64,000 nt of DNA from Kitasatospora phosalacinea (GCF_000717185.1 NZ_JNYE01000093.1:1-64000); one strand, 5' to 3'. Counted from the stretch's first letter, positions 26,725 to 35,487 are shown. Notes: generated from the sequence alone by a model not told the origin. Translations and numbers: made by a program.

Positions 26725-28044
26725 TCAGCCGACGTAGCGCCAGCCGGGGCCGGAGCGGGCGGCGGCGCCGGTGCCGGTGGCGATCGCGGCCCGGTAGCGC
26801 TCGACGGTGAGTTCGGCGGCCCGGGCCCAGGTGAACCGGGCCAGGACGCGCTCGCGGCCGGCCGCGCCGAGCCGGGCGCGCAGGCCGGGGTCGTCCAGCA
26901 GGCGGCCGAGCGCGGCGGCCAGCGCGCCCGCGTCGCCGGGCGGCACCGCGAGGCAGGTCTCGCCGTCGGGCCCGGCGACCTCGGGGATGGCGCCGCCGGT
27001 GGTGGCGACCAGCGGGGTGGCGGTGGCCATCGCCTCGGCGGCGGGCAGCGAGAAGCCCTCGTACAGGGACGGGACGCAGGCGGCCTCGGCGGAGCGGTAC
27101 AGGTCGACGAGGTCGGTGTCGCTCAGGCCGGTGCGGAACTCGATGTGCTCCTCCAGGCCGAAGCGGCGCACCGCCGCGGCGACCGGCCCGTCCTCCTTCT
27201 GCGGCTTGCCGACCACGACCAGGTGGGCGTCGCGTTCGGTGCGGACCTTGGCGAGCGCCTCGACCAGGTGCACCAGGCCCTTGAGCGGGACGTCAGCGCT
27301 GGAGGTGGTGACGATCCGGCCGGGGATGCGGGCGACGGCGGCGGACGGCGACCACAGGTCGGTGTCGGCGCCGACCGGGACGACCGAGACGGCGCCGGGC
27401 GCGGTGCCGAGGTGCTCGGTGATCTCGGCCTTCGAGCTCTCCGAGACGGTGACGACGTGCTCCAGCCGGGCGGCGACCCGGCGCTGCATCCGGGTGAAGG
27501 CGTACCAGCGGCGCTTGCCGAGCCGCTCCAGCCGGGTGCGGGCCGCGTCGATCTCCAACTGCCGGTCCACGGTGACGGGGTGGTGGACGGTGGTGACCAG
27601 CGGGAAGCCGTGCCGGGCCAGGCCGAGCAGGCCGTAGCCGAGGGTCTGGTTGTCGTGGACGACGTCGTAGCGGCCCTTGTGCCGGGCCAGGAAGGCGCGG
27701 GCGCGCAGCGAGAAGGTCAGCGGCTCGGGGAAGCCGCCGGTGCGCATCACCGCGTACTCCAGCAGGTCCACCGGGCCGCGGAACTCGGCGGCGGCGGGGG
27801 TGCGGAACGGGTCGTCGGCGCGGTACAGGTCGAGCCCGGGCAGTTCGACCAGGCGGACGGTGCCGGGGCCCTCGACCTCGTCGAGCACCGGGTACGGCTG
27901 GGCGCCGATCACGTCGACGTGGTGGCCGAGCCGGGCCAGCTCCCGCGACAGGTGGCGCACGTACACGCCCTGGCCGCCGCAGAACGGGTCGCCGCGGTAC
28001 GACAGCAGGGCGATCCGCAGCGGCGGCGGCGACACAGCGGTCAT
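26725..28044 (-). CDS. Glycosyltransferase family 4 (GT-B fold)
   Basis: A 439-residue glycosyltransferase. The N-terminal acceptor half has GGQGVYVRHLSRELARLGHHVDV, quoted here in parts: GGQGVYVRHL then LGHHVDVIGA. The C-terminal donor half has VPVGADTDLW, SADVPLKGLVHLVEAL, VVVGKPQKEDGP and the E-x7-E motif in PSLYEGFSLPAAEAMA, which binds the nucleotide sugar. The pattern is that of retaining GT4 enzymes acting on lipid or sugar acceptors. The start is ATG with AGAAGGGG upstream. Divergent from the tetR gene, with about 220 bp of shared AT-richer promoter DNA. Confidence 0.85.
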   Translation of the reverse strand: MTAVSPPPLRIALLSYRGDPFCGGQGVYVRHLSRELARLGHHVDVIGAQPYPVLDEVEGPGTVRLVELPGLDLYRADDPFRTPAAAEFRGPVDLLEYAVMRTGGFPEPLTFSLRARAFLARHKGRYDVVHDNQTLGYGLLGLARHGFPLVTTVHHPVTVDRQLEIDAARTRLERLGKRRWYAFTRMQRRVAARLEHVVTVSESSKAEITEHLGTAPGAVSVVPVGADTDLWSPSAAVARIPGRIVTTSSADVPLKGLVHLVEALAKVRTERDAHLVVVGKPQKEDGPVAAAVRRFGLEEHIEFRTGLSDTDLVDLYRSAEAACVPSLYEGFSLPAAEAMATATPLVATTGGAIPEVAGPDGETCLAVPPGDAGALAAALGRLLDDPGLRARLGAAGRERVLARFTWARAAELTVERYRAAIATGTGAAARSGPGWRYVG

Positions 28045-28264
28045 CCCCAGTCCCCTTCTTCGCTACTCACCGGGACCGGCGACGGAGGCGGCCGCCGACC
28101 GGTAAAGTAGATCACGTTTCACAGTGGTGCGGGCTCGTCGTTGGAGAAAGTGAACAACGAGGGACCTCGAAGATTACCGGCCCGTAGCTTGTGGTCAGGA
28201 GCCGCGGCGGGTGATTCGCACCACGCCGTGCCCGCCTCCCCGCGACCTCGTTCCTGGAGCGCCC

Positions 28265-28930
28265 GTGACCGCCACCGCCGCCGACGGGCCGCTGACGCCG
28301 CGCCAGGCCGAGCGCCGCCGGGGCATCCTGCGCTCGGCCACCGCGCTGGCCGCCCGGGGCGGGTACGAGGCGGTGCAGATGCGCGAGGTCGCGGAGGGCG
28401 CGCAGGTCGCGCTCGGCACCCTGTACCGGTACTTCCCGTCCAAGGTGCACCTGCTGGTCGCGGTGATGCGCGAGCAGTTGGAGCGCCTGCACGAGCAGGT
28501 GCGACGCCACCCCCCGGCCGGGCCGGACCCGGCGGCCCGGGTCGCCGAGGCGCTCACCGCCGCCTTCCGCGCGCTGCAGCGCGAACCCCGGCTGGCGGAG
28601 GCCATGGTGCGGGCGCTGTCCTTCGCGGACCGCTCGGTGGGCTCCGAGGTCGACGAGGTCAACCAGGCCACCGGCGCCATCGTGCTGACCGCCGCCCGGC
28701 TGCCCGGGCCGCCCACCGCCGAGCAGCAGGCGGCCCTGCGGGTGGTCGGCCACACCTGGCACGCCACCCTGCTGGCGTGGCTGTCCGGCCGGGCCTCGCT
28801 GGCCGAGGTCCGGGCCGACCTGCACACCGCCGCCCGGCTGCTGGAGGCCGCCGCCCCGGCCCCCGCCGCCCGGCCGGAACTGCAACCCGTTCCACCACCT
28901 GCCGCCGGGGCGTCCCGGGCCGAGGGCTAG
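28265..28930 (+). CDS. TetR-family repressor (KstR-like HTH)
   Basis: A 221-residue regulator. The HTH spans about 20-65: GGYEAVQMREVAEGAQVALG followed by TLYRYFPSKVHLL, very like the KstR group of TetR proteins, which respond to acyl-CoA-type ligands. The C-terminal ligand domain has RALSFADRSVGSEVDEVNQ. The start is GTG at 28265. It is divergent from the glycosyltransferase gene and probably controls that operon and itself. The intergenic region contains GATCACGTTTCACAGTGG (from about 28110), but I cannot define an operator there. Confidence 0.82.
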   Translation: MTATAADGPLTPRQAERRRGILRSATALAARGGYEAVQMREVAEGAQVALGTLYRYFPSKVHLLVAVMREQLERLHEQVRRHPPAGPDPAARVAEALTAAFRALQREPRLAEAMVRALSFADRSVGSEVDEVNQATGAIVLTAARLPGPPTAEQQAALRVVGHTWHATLLAWLSGRASLAEVRADLHTAARLLEAAAPAPAARPELQPVPPPAAGASRAEG

Positions 28931-28979
28931 AGTCTTGGGGTCGCGGCCCGGCCCCGCCGGACCGCGCGACAACTCCACA

Positions 28980-29090
28980 TCCGCCTCCGAGGCCGGGGGA
29001 AGCCGGTGCGATTCCGGCACTGACCCGCAACCGTGAGCCGCCCCCGCCCCGCGGGGCGCGGCGCAGTCGGACTGCCCGGCCGGAGGCGAG
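28980..29090 (+). ncRNA. Cobalamin riboswitch
   Basis: Conserved pieces appear in order: GGGGGAAGCCGGTGCGATTC, CCGGCACTGACCCGCAACCG (the B12-box region), then GTGAG and, after a GC hairpin, AGTCGGACTGCCCGGCC closing the core. This is a classic AdoCbl-type aptamer. It lies 86 bp before the first gene of a five-gene uptake operon; the GC-rich sequence between (29091-29175) could form the expression platform. Binding of B12 is expected to shut the operon down. Confidence 0.92.
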
Positions 29091-29175
29091 CGGCCCTCAT
29101 CCGTCGTGGGTCTACGGGCGAAACCGGGGCGTGCCCCGGCCCGCTGCGACCGCTCACCGAAAGGCTTCCCCACTC

Positions 29176-30639
29176 ATGCCGACCGCCGCCCGCCTGGGCG
29201 CCGCCGCGCTCGCCGGCGCCCTGCTCGCCGGTACCGCCGCCGCGCCCGCGCTCGCCGACACCGCCGCGCCGTCCCCGTCCACGACGTCCTCCGCGTCCTC
29301 CGCCGCGACGTCCGCCACCGCGACGGCCTCCTCCTCGTCCACCGCCTCCCCCTCGCCGACCTCGGGCGTGCCCGCGGGGCTGTACGGCAAGGGCGACCCG
29401 CAGTACGACGGGGTGTGGCGGCAGTCGCTGGCCCTGATCGCGCTCCGGCAGGAGCAGGTCGAGCCCGCCGAGGCCGCCGTGCAGTGGCTGCTCGGCCAGC
29501 AGTGCGAGGACGGCGGCTGGCCGTCCTACCGGGCCGAGGGCGCCCCGTGCACCCCCGCCGCCGAGGACACCAACGCCACCTCGATGGCCGTCCAGGCGCT
29601 CACCGCGCTCGGCGGCCACCAGCAGCCCGTGACCCGCGCCACCGACTGGCTGCGCGCGCACCAGAACCCGGACGGCAGCTGGGCGTACAACCCGGGCGCG
29701 CCCGGCGACGCCAACTCCACCGCGGTCGTCCTCAACGGCCTGCTCGCGGCCGGCCTAGACCCGGCCCAGGTCGCCGTCGGCGGCCGCAGCGGCTGGGACG
29801 GCCTGGCCTCGTTCCAGCTCGGCTGCGCCACCGCCGCCGACCAGCGCGGCGCCTTCCTCTACCAGCCCGCCGCGGGCGTCCCCGCCGCCGCGGACACCAT
29901 CGCCTCCGCGCAGGCCCTGCTGGCCGCCGCGGGCGGCCACCTCCCGGTCACCGCCACCGACCGCAAGGACGCCCCGCCGAAGGCCCTCGCCTGCGACGGC
30001 GGCCAGGCCGCCGACCAGGCCGCCGGGCCGGTCGCCCGCGCCGACTCCGCCGAGGCCGACGCCGCCTGGCTCACCGCCCGCCTCGCCGCCGACGGGCAGC
30101 GCCTGCTCGCCAAGACCCCCGGCTCGGACACCGCGACCCCCGCGTACGACTCCACCGCCTGGACCGTCCTCGGCCTGGTCGCCGCCGGGCACTCCGCCGA
30201 GGCCGCCAGCGCCGCCGACTGGCTCGCCGGGAACGCCTTCCCCTGGGCCGCCCAGGGCCCGGACGGCACCAACCCGGCCGCGACCGCGACCCTGGTGATC
30301 ACCGCCCGCGCCGCCAAGCTCGACCCGTACAACTTCGGCGGCGCCAACCTGGTGCAGCTGCTCCTCGACTCCGGCCCCAAGCCGAAGTCCGCCCCCGCCG
30401 TCGGCGACCCGCAGGCCACCCGCGCCCCCGGCTCGGCGATCACCGAGCCCGACGAGAACAGCGGCTTCTCGGCCGGCTGGCTGATCGGCGTCGGCCTCCT
30501 GGTCGGCGTCGGCGCGGGACTGCTGCTCAGCCTCAACCGCCGCCGCCACAAGCCGACTTCCCCCGCCGACACCGCCGACGCCTCCGGCACCTCGGGCACC
30601 TCCGGCACCTCCGACGACCAGCCGGAGCAGGACCGATGA
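29176..30639 (+). CDS. Secreted, membrane-anchored alpha/alpha-toroid protein under B12 control
   Basis: 487 residues. Signal peptide with AALAGALLAGTAAAPALA, a Ser/Thr/Ala linker, then prenyltransferase-type helical repeats: LLGQQCEDGGWPSYR, LRAHQNPDGSWAYNPG and STAWTVLGLVAAGHS. A C-terminal helix (GWLIGVGLLVGVGAGLLLSL) is followed by basic residues, so the domain faces outward on the membrane. The fold is that of the alpha6-alpha6 domain in intrinsic factor and transcobalamin. Lying just after a cobalamin riboswitch, it is a good candidate corrinoid-binding surface protein; binding is inference. The stop overlaps the next start (ATGA). Confidence 0.8.
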   Translation: MPTAARLGAAALAGALLAGTAAAPALADTAAPSPSTTSSASSAATSATATASSSSTASPSPTSGVPAGLYGKGDPQYDGVWRQSLALIALRQEQVEPAEAAVQWLLGQQCEDGGWPSYRAEGAPCTPAAEDTNATSMAVQALTALGGHQQPVTRATDWLRAHQNPDGSWAYNPGAPGDANSTAVVLNGLLAAGLDPAQVAVGGRSGWDGLASFQLGCATAADQRGAFLYQPAAGVPAAADTIASAQALLAAAGGHLPVTATDRKDAPPKALACDGGQAADQAAGPVARADSAEADAAWLTARLAADGQRLLAKTPGSDTATPAYDSTAWTVLGLVAAGHSAEAASAADWLAGNAFPWAAQGPDGTNPAATATLVITARAAKLDPYNFGGANLVQLLLDSGPKPKSAPAVGDPQATRAPGSAITEPDENSGFSAGWLIGVGLLVGVGAGLLLSLNRRRHKPTSPADTADASGTSGTSGTSDDQPEQDR

Positions 30640-31415
30640 CCGGCCGGGCCCCCCGCGCCACGCCCGCCCCCCTCGCACCGCTCCTCCTCGCCCTCCTCGC
30701 CGCCTGCGCCACGCCCTTCCGCCCGGCGGCACGGAACTCCTCGGCCACCGACCGCCCCACCCACCGCGCCACCCCCCTCCTCGCCCTCCTCCTCGCCCTC
30801 CTCGCCGCCTGCGCCACGCTCCTCGGCCCGGCGGCCGGAGCGTCCTCGGCGGCCGACTACCGGTACTGGTCGTTCTGGAAGGGCGGCGCGGACGGCTGGG
30901 CCTACCAGCAGGTCGGCCCGGCCGGGAACGTGCCGGCGGACGGGGCGGTGGACGGCTGGCGGTTCGTGCTGAGCCCGGACGGCGGCCAGGACACCCCGCG
31001 GCCCGGCCCGGCCCCCGACTTCGCGGCGGTCTGCGCGGACACCGCGCCGAGCGGCGGCCACAAACGGGTCGCCGTGGTGCTGGACTTCGGCACCGCGCAG
31101 GACGCCCCGGGCGGCGAACAGCCGCCCGCCGCCCGCTCGTTGTGCGCCTCGGTGCCGACGGCGGCGAACTCCGCCGAGGTGCTGGCCGCGGTCGCCGCGC
31201 CGCTGCGCTACGACTCCGGCGCGATGCTGTGCGCCATCTCGGGCTACCCGCACGCGGGTTGCGGCGAGCAGGTCGCAGCGGGAGCGAACTCCGCCTCCAC
31301 CGAGGGAAGTTCGGGCGACGGCGGCCCGTCCCTGGGCCTGTACGCCGGAGTCGGCGCGGTGGTCCTGCTGGCCGCCGGAGCCGTCTGGCAGGCCCGTCGC
31401 CGCCGCACCCGCTGA
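30636..31415 (+). CDS. SCO2322-family secreted protein with duplicated signal sequence
   Basis: 259 residues. The mature part begins YRYWSFWKGGADGWAYQQ and contains GAVDGWRF, a Trp/Tyr-rich beta domain that resembles DUF4430 and the C-terminal domain of transcobalamin-type proteins. A C-terminal helix (GLYAGVGAVVLLAAGAVW) and RRRR tail anchor it. The N-terminus is odd: the hydrophobic block LLLALLAACAT occurs twice, about 30 residues apart, each able to act as a signal peptide; an internal DNA duplication is likely. Translation is coupled to the toroid gene by ATGA and to EcfT by two bases. I infer that it forms a two-part B12 receptor with the toroid protein. Confidence 0.75.
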   Translation: MTGRAPRATPAPLAPLLLALLAACATPFRPAARNSSATDRPTHRATPLLALLLALLAACATLLGPAAGASSAADYRYWSFWKGGADGWAYQQVGPAGNVPADGAVDGWRFVLSPDGGQDTPRPGPAPDFAAVCADTAPSGGHKRVAVVLDFGTAQDAPGGEQPPAARSLCASVPTAANSAEVLAAVAAPLRYDSGAMLCAISGYPHAGCGEQVAAGANSASTEGSSGDGGPSLGLYAGVGAVVLLAAGAVWQARRRRTR

Positions 31416-31417
31416 CC

Positions 31418-32614
31418 GTGTCCGTCCACCGCCTGCTCCGCGCAGCCCCCACCGCCCCCTCCCCCGACTCCTCCCCCGCCCCCTCCCCCGACTCCAACTC
31501 CGCTCCCCCGCGCGGCCGTTCGGCCGCCGTGCACAGCCGGGCGCTGGCCCGGCAGTTGCACCCGGGGGCGTGGTGGCTGTGGTCGCTGGGCCTGGCCGCG
31601 GCGGCCAGCCGGACCACCAACCCGCTGCTCCTGCTGCTGATCCTGGCGGTCGCGGGCTACGTGGTCGCGGCCCGCCGCGGCGACGCCCCGTGGTCGCGTT
31701 CGTACGCGGCGTTCCTGCGGCTGGGCCTGCTGGTGCTGGCCGCCCGGATGGTGTTCGCGGTGCTGCTGGGTTCGCCGGTCGGCGGCACCCACGTGCTGTT
31801 CACGCTGCCCCAAGTCCCGTTGCCCGCCTGGGCGCAGGGCGTGCGGCTGGGCGGCTCGGTGACGCTGGAGGGGGTGCTGTTCGCGCTGTACGAGGGGCTG
31901 CGGCTGGCGGTCCTGCTGGCGTGCGTGGGGGCGGCGAACGCGCTGGCCTCGCCGTCGCGGCTGCTGCGCTCGCTGCCGGGCGCGCTGTACGAGGCGGGCG
32001 TGGCCGCGGTGGTGGCGATGACCTTCGCGCCGAACCTGGTGGCGGACGTCCGGCGGCTGCGCGCGGCGCGGCGGCTGCGCGGGCGCTCGGACCGGGGGGT
32101 GCGGGCGGTGCTGTCGGTCGGACTGCCGGTGCTGGAGGGCGCGTTGGAGCGTTCGGTGGCGCTGGCCGCGGCGATGGACACCCGCGGTTTCGGCCGCACG
32201 GCCGCCGTCCCGCGCCGACTGGTGCGCACCGCGGGGGCGTTGACGCTGGCGGGGCTGCTGGCGGTGTGCTCGGCGACGTACGGGCTGCTCACCCCGGGCG
32301 CTCACCCGTGGGCGCTGCCGGTGCTGCTGGCGGGGGCCGGTGCGGCCGCCGCGGGCCTGGTGCTGGGCGGTCGGCGCAGCGTCCGGACCCGCTACCGGCC
32401 GGATCCGTGGGCGCTGCCGGAGTGGCTGACGGCCGCCTCGGGGGCACTGGTCGCGGCCGCGCTGATCTGGTACGCGGGCCGCTGGCCGGAGGCGCTGACC
32501 CCGAGCGTCGTCCCGCCGACCGCGCCGTCCCTGCCGCTGCTGCCCGCGCTGGCCGCGCTGGTCGGCCTGCTGCCCGCCTTCGTCACCCCCGAGCCGCCCC
32601 GGAGCACCCGGTGA
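31418..32614 (+). CDS. ECF transporter transmembrane component (EcfT/CbiQ family)
   Basis: 398 residues, about six to eight hydrophobic segments, and the two Ala-Arg-Gly type coupling motifs: ARRLRGRSDRG and AMDTRGFGR, which dock on the ATPases. This is the scaffold linking S component and ATPases of energy-coupling-factor importers. The start is GTG at 31418, directly after the previous stop; the first 40 residues are a Pro/Ser-rich extension not typical of the family. GTGA overlap with the ATPase gene. Confidence 0.85.
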   Translation: MSVHRLLRAAPTAPSPDSSPAPSPDSNSAPPRGRSAAVHSRALARQLHPGAWWLWSLGLAAAASRTTNPLLLLLILAVAGYVVAARRGDAPWSRSYAAFLRLGLLVLAARMVFAVLLGSPVGGTHVLFTLPQVPLPAWAQGVRLGGSVTLEGVLFALYEGLRLAVLLACVGAANALASPSRLLRSLPGALYEAGVAAVVAMTFAPNLVADVRRLRAARRLRGRSDRGVRAVLSVGLPVLEGALERSVALAAAMDTRGFGRTAAVPRRLVRTAGALTLAGLLAVCSATYGLLTPGAHPWALPVLLAGAGAAAAGLVLGGRRSVRTRYRPDPWALPEWLTAASGALVAAALIWYAGRWPEALTPSVVPPTAPSLPLLPALAALVGLLPAFVTPEPPRSTR

Positions 32615-34227
32615 TCACTTTCGAGCAGGTCGGCGTGCAGTACGCCGACGCCCCCGCCCCGGCCCTGTCGGGCGTCGAACTGACGGTGCCGGAGGGCGAG
32701 TTGTGCCTGCTGGTCGGACCGTCCGGCTCCGGCAAGTCGACGCTGCTGGGCACCGTCTGCGGCCTGGTGCCGCACTTCACCGGCGGCACCCTGACCGGCC
32801 GGGTCACGGTCGCCGGGCGGGACACCCGCACGCACCGGCCGCGCGACCTCGCGGACGTGGTCGGCACCGTCGGGCAGGACCCGGCGGCGCACTTCGTCAC
32901 CGACACCGTCGAGGAGGAACTCGCCTACGGCATGGAGTCGATGGGCCTGGCCCCGGCCGTGATGCGCCGCCGGGTCGAGGAGACGCTCGACCTGCTGGGC
33001 CTGGCCGAACTGCGCGGCCGCGCGCTCTCCTCGCTGTCCGGCGGGCAGCGCCAGCGGGTGGCGATCGGCTCGGTGCTGACCGTCCACCCGAAGGTGCTGG
33101 TGCTGGACGAGCCGACCTCGGCGCTCGACCCGGGCGCCGCCGAGGAGGTGCTGGCCGTCCTGCAGCGCCTGGTGCACGACCTGGGCACCACCGTGCTGCT
33201 GTCCGAGCACCGGCTGGAGCGGGTCGTCCAGTACGCCGACCAGGTGCTGCTGCTGCCCGGCCCGGGCGAGCCGCCGGTGCTCGGCGACCCGGCCGCGCTG
33301 ATGGCCCGCTCGCCCGTCCGGCCGCCGGTGGTCGACCTCGGGCTGCTGGCGGGCTGGACGCCGCTGCCGCTCACCGTCCGCGACGCCCGCCGCCGCGCGG
33401 CCCCGCTGCGCGGACAACTCCCGCCACCCGAGCCCAAGTTGCCGCCCGCCCCGGCCGTCCCGGCCGAGCCCGTGGCCACCGCGAGCCGCCTGGTGGTCTC
33501 CCGGGGGCGCGTCCCGGCCCTGCGCGGCGTCGAACTCGCCCTCGCCCCGGGGCAGATCACCGCCCTGATGGGACGCAACGGCGCCGGGAAGTCCACCCTG
33601 CTCGGCGCCCTGGTCGGCCTGCACGCCCCCGACTCCGGCACTGTCCGGGTCAACGGCCTCGTCCCGCACAGGTCCCGCCCCAAGGACCTGATCCGCTCCG
33701 TCGGCCTCGTCCCGCAGGACCCGCGCGACCTGCTGTACGCCGAGACCGTCGCCGAGGAGTGCGCCGCCGCCGACCGGGACGCCGATGCCGGACCCGGCAC
33801 CTGCCGCGCCCTGCTGGCCGCCCTGCTGCCCGACGTCGCCGACGACCGGCACCCCCGCGACCTCTCCGAGGGCCAGCGCCTCACCCTCGCCCTGGCCGTC
33901 GTCCTGACCGCCCGCCCGCCCGTCCTGCTGCTCGACGAGCCCACCCGCGGCCTCGACTACGCCGCGAAGGCCCGCCTGGTGACCGTCCTGCGCGCGCTCG
34001 CCGCCGACGGCCACGCCGTCCTGCTCGCCACCCACGACGTCGAACTCGCCGCCGAACTCGCCCACCGCACCGCCGTCCTGGCCGAGGGCGAGATCGTCGC
34101 CGACGGCCCCACCCCCGAAGTCGTCCTCGCCTCCCCGACCTTCGCCCCGCAGACCGCGAAGATCCTCCCGCCCTACCTCACCGTCCCCGAGGTCGCCGCC
34201 GCCCTCGCCGCGGAGCCGCCGCGATGA
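32611..34227 (+). CDS. ECF transporter ATPase, two ABC domains fused (EcfA-EcfA')
   Basis: 538 residues with two complete ATPase domains. Domain 1: Walker A GPSGSGKST, Q in VGTVGQDPAAHFV, signature LSGGQRQRVA, Walker B VLVLDEPTSALD, H-loop LSEHR. Domain 2: Walker A GRNGAGKST, Q in LVPQDPRDLLY, signature LSEGQRLTLA, Walker B VLLLDEPTRGLD, H-loop ATHD. The linker is Pro-rich. The fused form replaces the separate EcfA1 and EcfA2. Start GTG overlaps EcfT stop; stop overlaps the S component start. Confidence 0.9.
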   Translation: MITFEQVGVQYADAPAPALSGVELTVPEGELCLLVGPSGSGKSTLLGTVCGLVPHFTGGTLTGRVTVAGRDTRTHRPRDLADVVGTVGQDPAAHFVTDTVEEELAYGMESMGLAPAVMRRRVEETLDLLGLAELRGRALSSLSGGQRQRVAIGSVLTVHPKVLVLDEPTSALDPGAAEEVLAVLQRLVHDLGTTVLLSEHRLERVVQYADQVLLLPGPGEPPVLGDPAALMARSPVRPPVVDLGLLAGWTPLPLTVRDARRRAAPLRGQLPPPEPKLPPAPAVPAEPVATASRLVVSRGRVPALRGVELALAPGQITALMGRNGAGKSTLLGALVGLHAPDSGTVRVNGLVPHRSRPKDLIRSVGLVPQDPRDLLYAETVAEECAAADRDADAGPGTCRALLAALLPDVADDRHPRDLSEGQRLTLALAVVLTARPPVLLLDEPTRGLDYAAKARLVTVLRALAADGHAVLLATHDVELAAELAHRTAVLAEGEIVADGPTPEVVLASPTFAPQTAKILPPYLTVPEVAAALAAEPPR

Positions 34228-35108
34228 CCCAGCCGCCCCCTCCCCCCACCACGCCCTCGTCCCCGCCCTCCCTGTCCTCCCCGCCCTCCCTGTCCTCCCC
34301 GCCCGCGCTCGACCGTCCCGTCCCGCTGGGCCGCCGCTCCGCCCTGCTGCTCGCCCTGGTCTCCGCGATCGGTGCCGCCGCCTTCGGCTGGCCGCTGCTC
34401 GCCGCCCGCAGCTCCGACCTGGTCGGCCACTCCGCCGACGCGCCCTGGCTGTTCGCCCTGCTGATGCCGCTGCTGCTGGCCGTCGCGGTCGCCCAGCTCT
34501 CCGAGAACCGCGACGCCACCGGCGCCCCCGGGCTCGACGCCAAGGCCGTCGCGATGCTCGGCGTCCTCGCCGCGGCCGGTGCCGCCCTGCGCCCGCTCGG
34601 CGGGGGCACCGCGGGCCTGGAGCCGATGTTCTTCCTGATGGTCCTGGCCGGCCGCGCCCTGGGCCCCGGCTTCGGCTTCGTCCTGGGCGCGCTCGCCATG
34701 TTCGCCTCCGGTCTGCTCACCGGCGGCGTCGGCCCCTGGCTGCCGTTCCAGATGCTCACCATGGGCTGGGTCTGCCTCGGCGCGGGCCTCCTGCCGGGCG
34801 CCACCCGGCTGCGCGGCCGCCCCGAGCTGCTCCTGCTCGCCGCCTACGGCGTCCTCGCCTCCGTCGGCTACGGCACCGTCATGAACCTCCAGGGCTGGCC
34901 GTACATCGGCGGCCTCGGCCTGTCCATCTCCTTCGTCCCCGGCGACCCGCTCCCCGCCAACCTCACCCGCTTCGCCCTCTACTGCCTCACCACCTCCCTC
35001 GGCTGGGACCTCTCCCGCGCCGCCCTCACCGCCGTCCTCTGCCTCACCGTCGGCGGCCCCCTCCTGCGCACCCTGCGCCGCGCCACCCGCCGCGCCGCCT
35101 TCCGCTGA
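34224..35108 (+). CDS. ECF transporter substrate-binding S component (probable corrinoid/cobalt specificity)
   Basis: 294 residues. A Pro/Ser-rich N-terminus with direct repeats (SLSSPP) is followed by about six helices. The segment GLEPMFFLMVLAGRALGPGF and the helix FGFVLGALAMFASGLLTGGVG, given here in part, are typical of CbrT/QueT-like S components. The specificity call rests on the riboswitch and on operon partners. ATGA overlap with the ATPase gene. A hairpin at 35121-35155 ends the operon. Confidence 0.8.
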   Translation: MTQPPPPPTTPSSPPSLSSPPSLSSPPALDRPVPLGRRSALLLALVSAIGAAAFGWPLLAARSSDLVGHSADAPWLFALLMPLLLAVAVAQLSENRDATGAPGLDAKAVAMLGVLAAAGAALRPLGGGTAGLEPMFFLMVLAGRALGPGFGFVLGALAMFASGLLTGGVGPWLPFQMLTMGWVCLGAGLLPGATRLRGRPELLLLAAYGVLASVGYGTVMNLQGWPYIGGLGLSISFVPGDPLPANLTRFALYCLTTSLGWDLSRAALTAVLCLTVGGPLLRTLRRATRRAAFR

Positions 35109-35120
35109 TACCGGAACGGG

Positions 35121-35155
35121 GGCGGGACCGGCCTCCCCGAGACCGGCCCCGCCCT
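35121..35155. terminator. Hairpin terminator after the B12 uptake operon
   Basis: GGGCGGGACCGG (35121-35132) pairs with CCGGCCCCGCCC (35144-35155) with one mismatch. It sits 12 bp before the stop codon of the convergent haem oxygenase gene, so may serve both. Confidence 0.5.
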
Positions 35156-35166
35156 CCCCGGCCCCG

Positions 35167-35487
35167 CTACGCCTTCGGCCCGGCCTGCTGCACGACCTCG
35201 AACGACCACACCTGCGACCCGCTCGCCGCCGGACGCGGCCGCTCGCCCCCGCCCCCGCCCTGGTGCGCCTCCTTCATCGGCCCCTCCATCCACGCCCGGA
35301 ACGACTCCTCGTCCCGCCACCGCGTGTACACCAGGTACTGGTCCGTCCCCTCCACCGGCCGCAGCAGCTCGAACCACTCGAACCCGTCCGACCCCTCCAC
35401 CGCCCCGGCCCGCGACGCGAACCGCCGCTCCAGCACCTCCCGCTGCTCCGCGGGAACCGTCAGCACGTTGATCTTCACTACGCTCAT
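35167..35487 (-). CDS. MhuD/IsdG-like haem-degrading monooxygenase (ABM fold)
   Basis: A 106-residue ferredoxin-fold dimer-forming protein. It begins MSVVKINVLTVP, close to Mycobacterium tuberculosis MhuD (MPVVKINAIEVP as I recall it). The three residues needed for haem degradation in that family fall at the same numbers: Asn7, Trp66 (FRAW) and His75 (KEAH). The segment ELLRPVEGTDQYLVYTRW also matches. It probably opens haem to release iron. ATG at 35487 chosen by this alignment; an ATG three codons upstream is possible. It is often annotated only as an antibiotic biosynthesis monooxygenase. Confidence 0.82.
   Translation of the reverse strand: MSVVKINVLTVPAEQREVLERRFASRAGAVEGSDGFEWFELLRPVEGTDQYLVYTRWRDEESFRAWMEGPMKEAHQGGGGGERPRPAASGSQVWSFEVVQQAGPKA

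Noticed and set aside
28045..28264. KstR-type operator in the GT4-tetR gap
   Set aside because: GATCACGTTTCACAGTGG is suggestive but not a clean dyad and does not fit the known KstR motif, so I only mention it in the gene entry.
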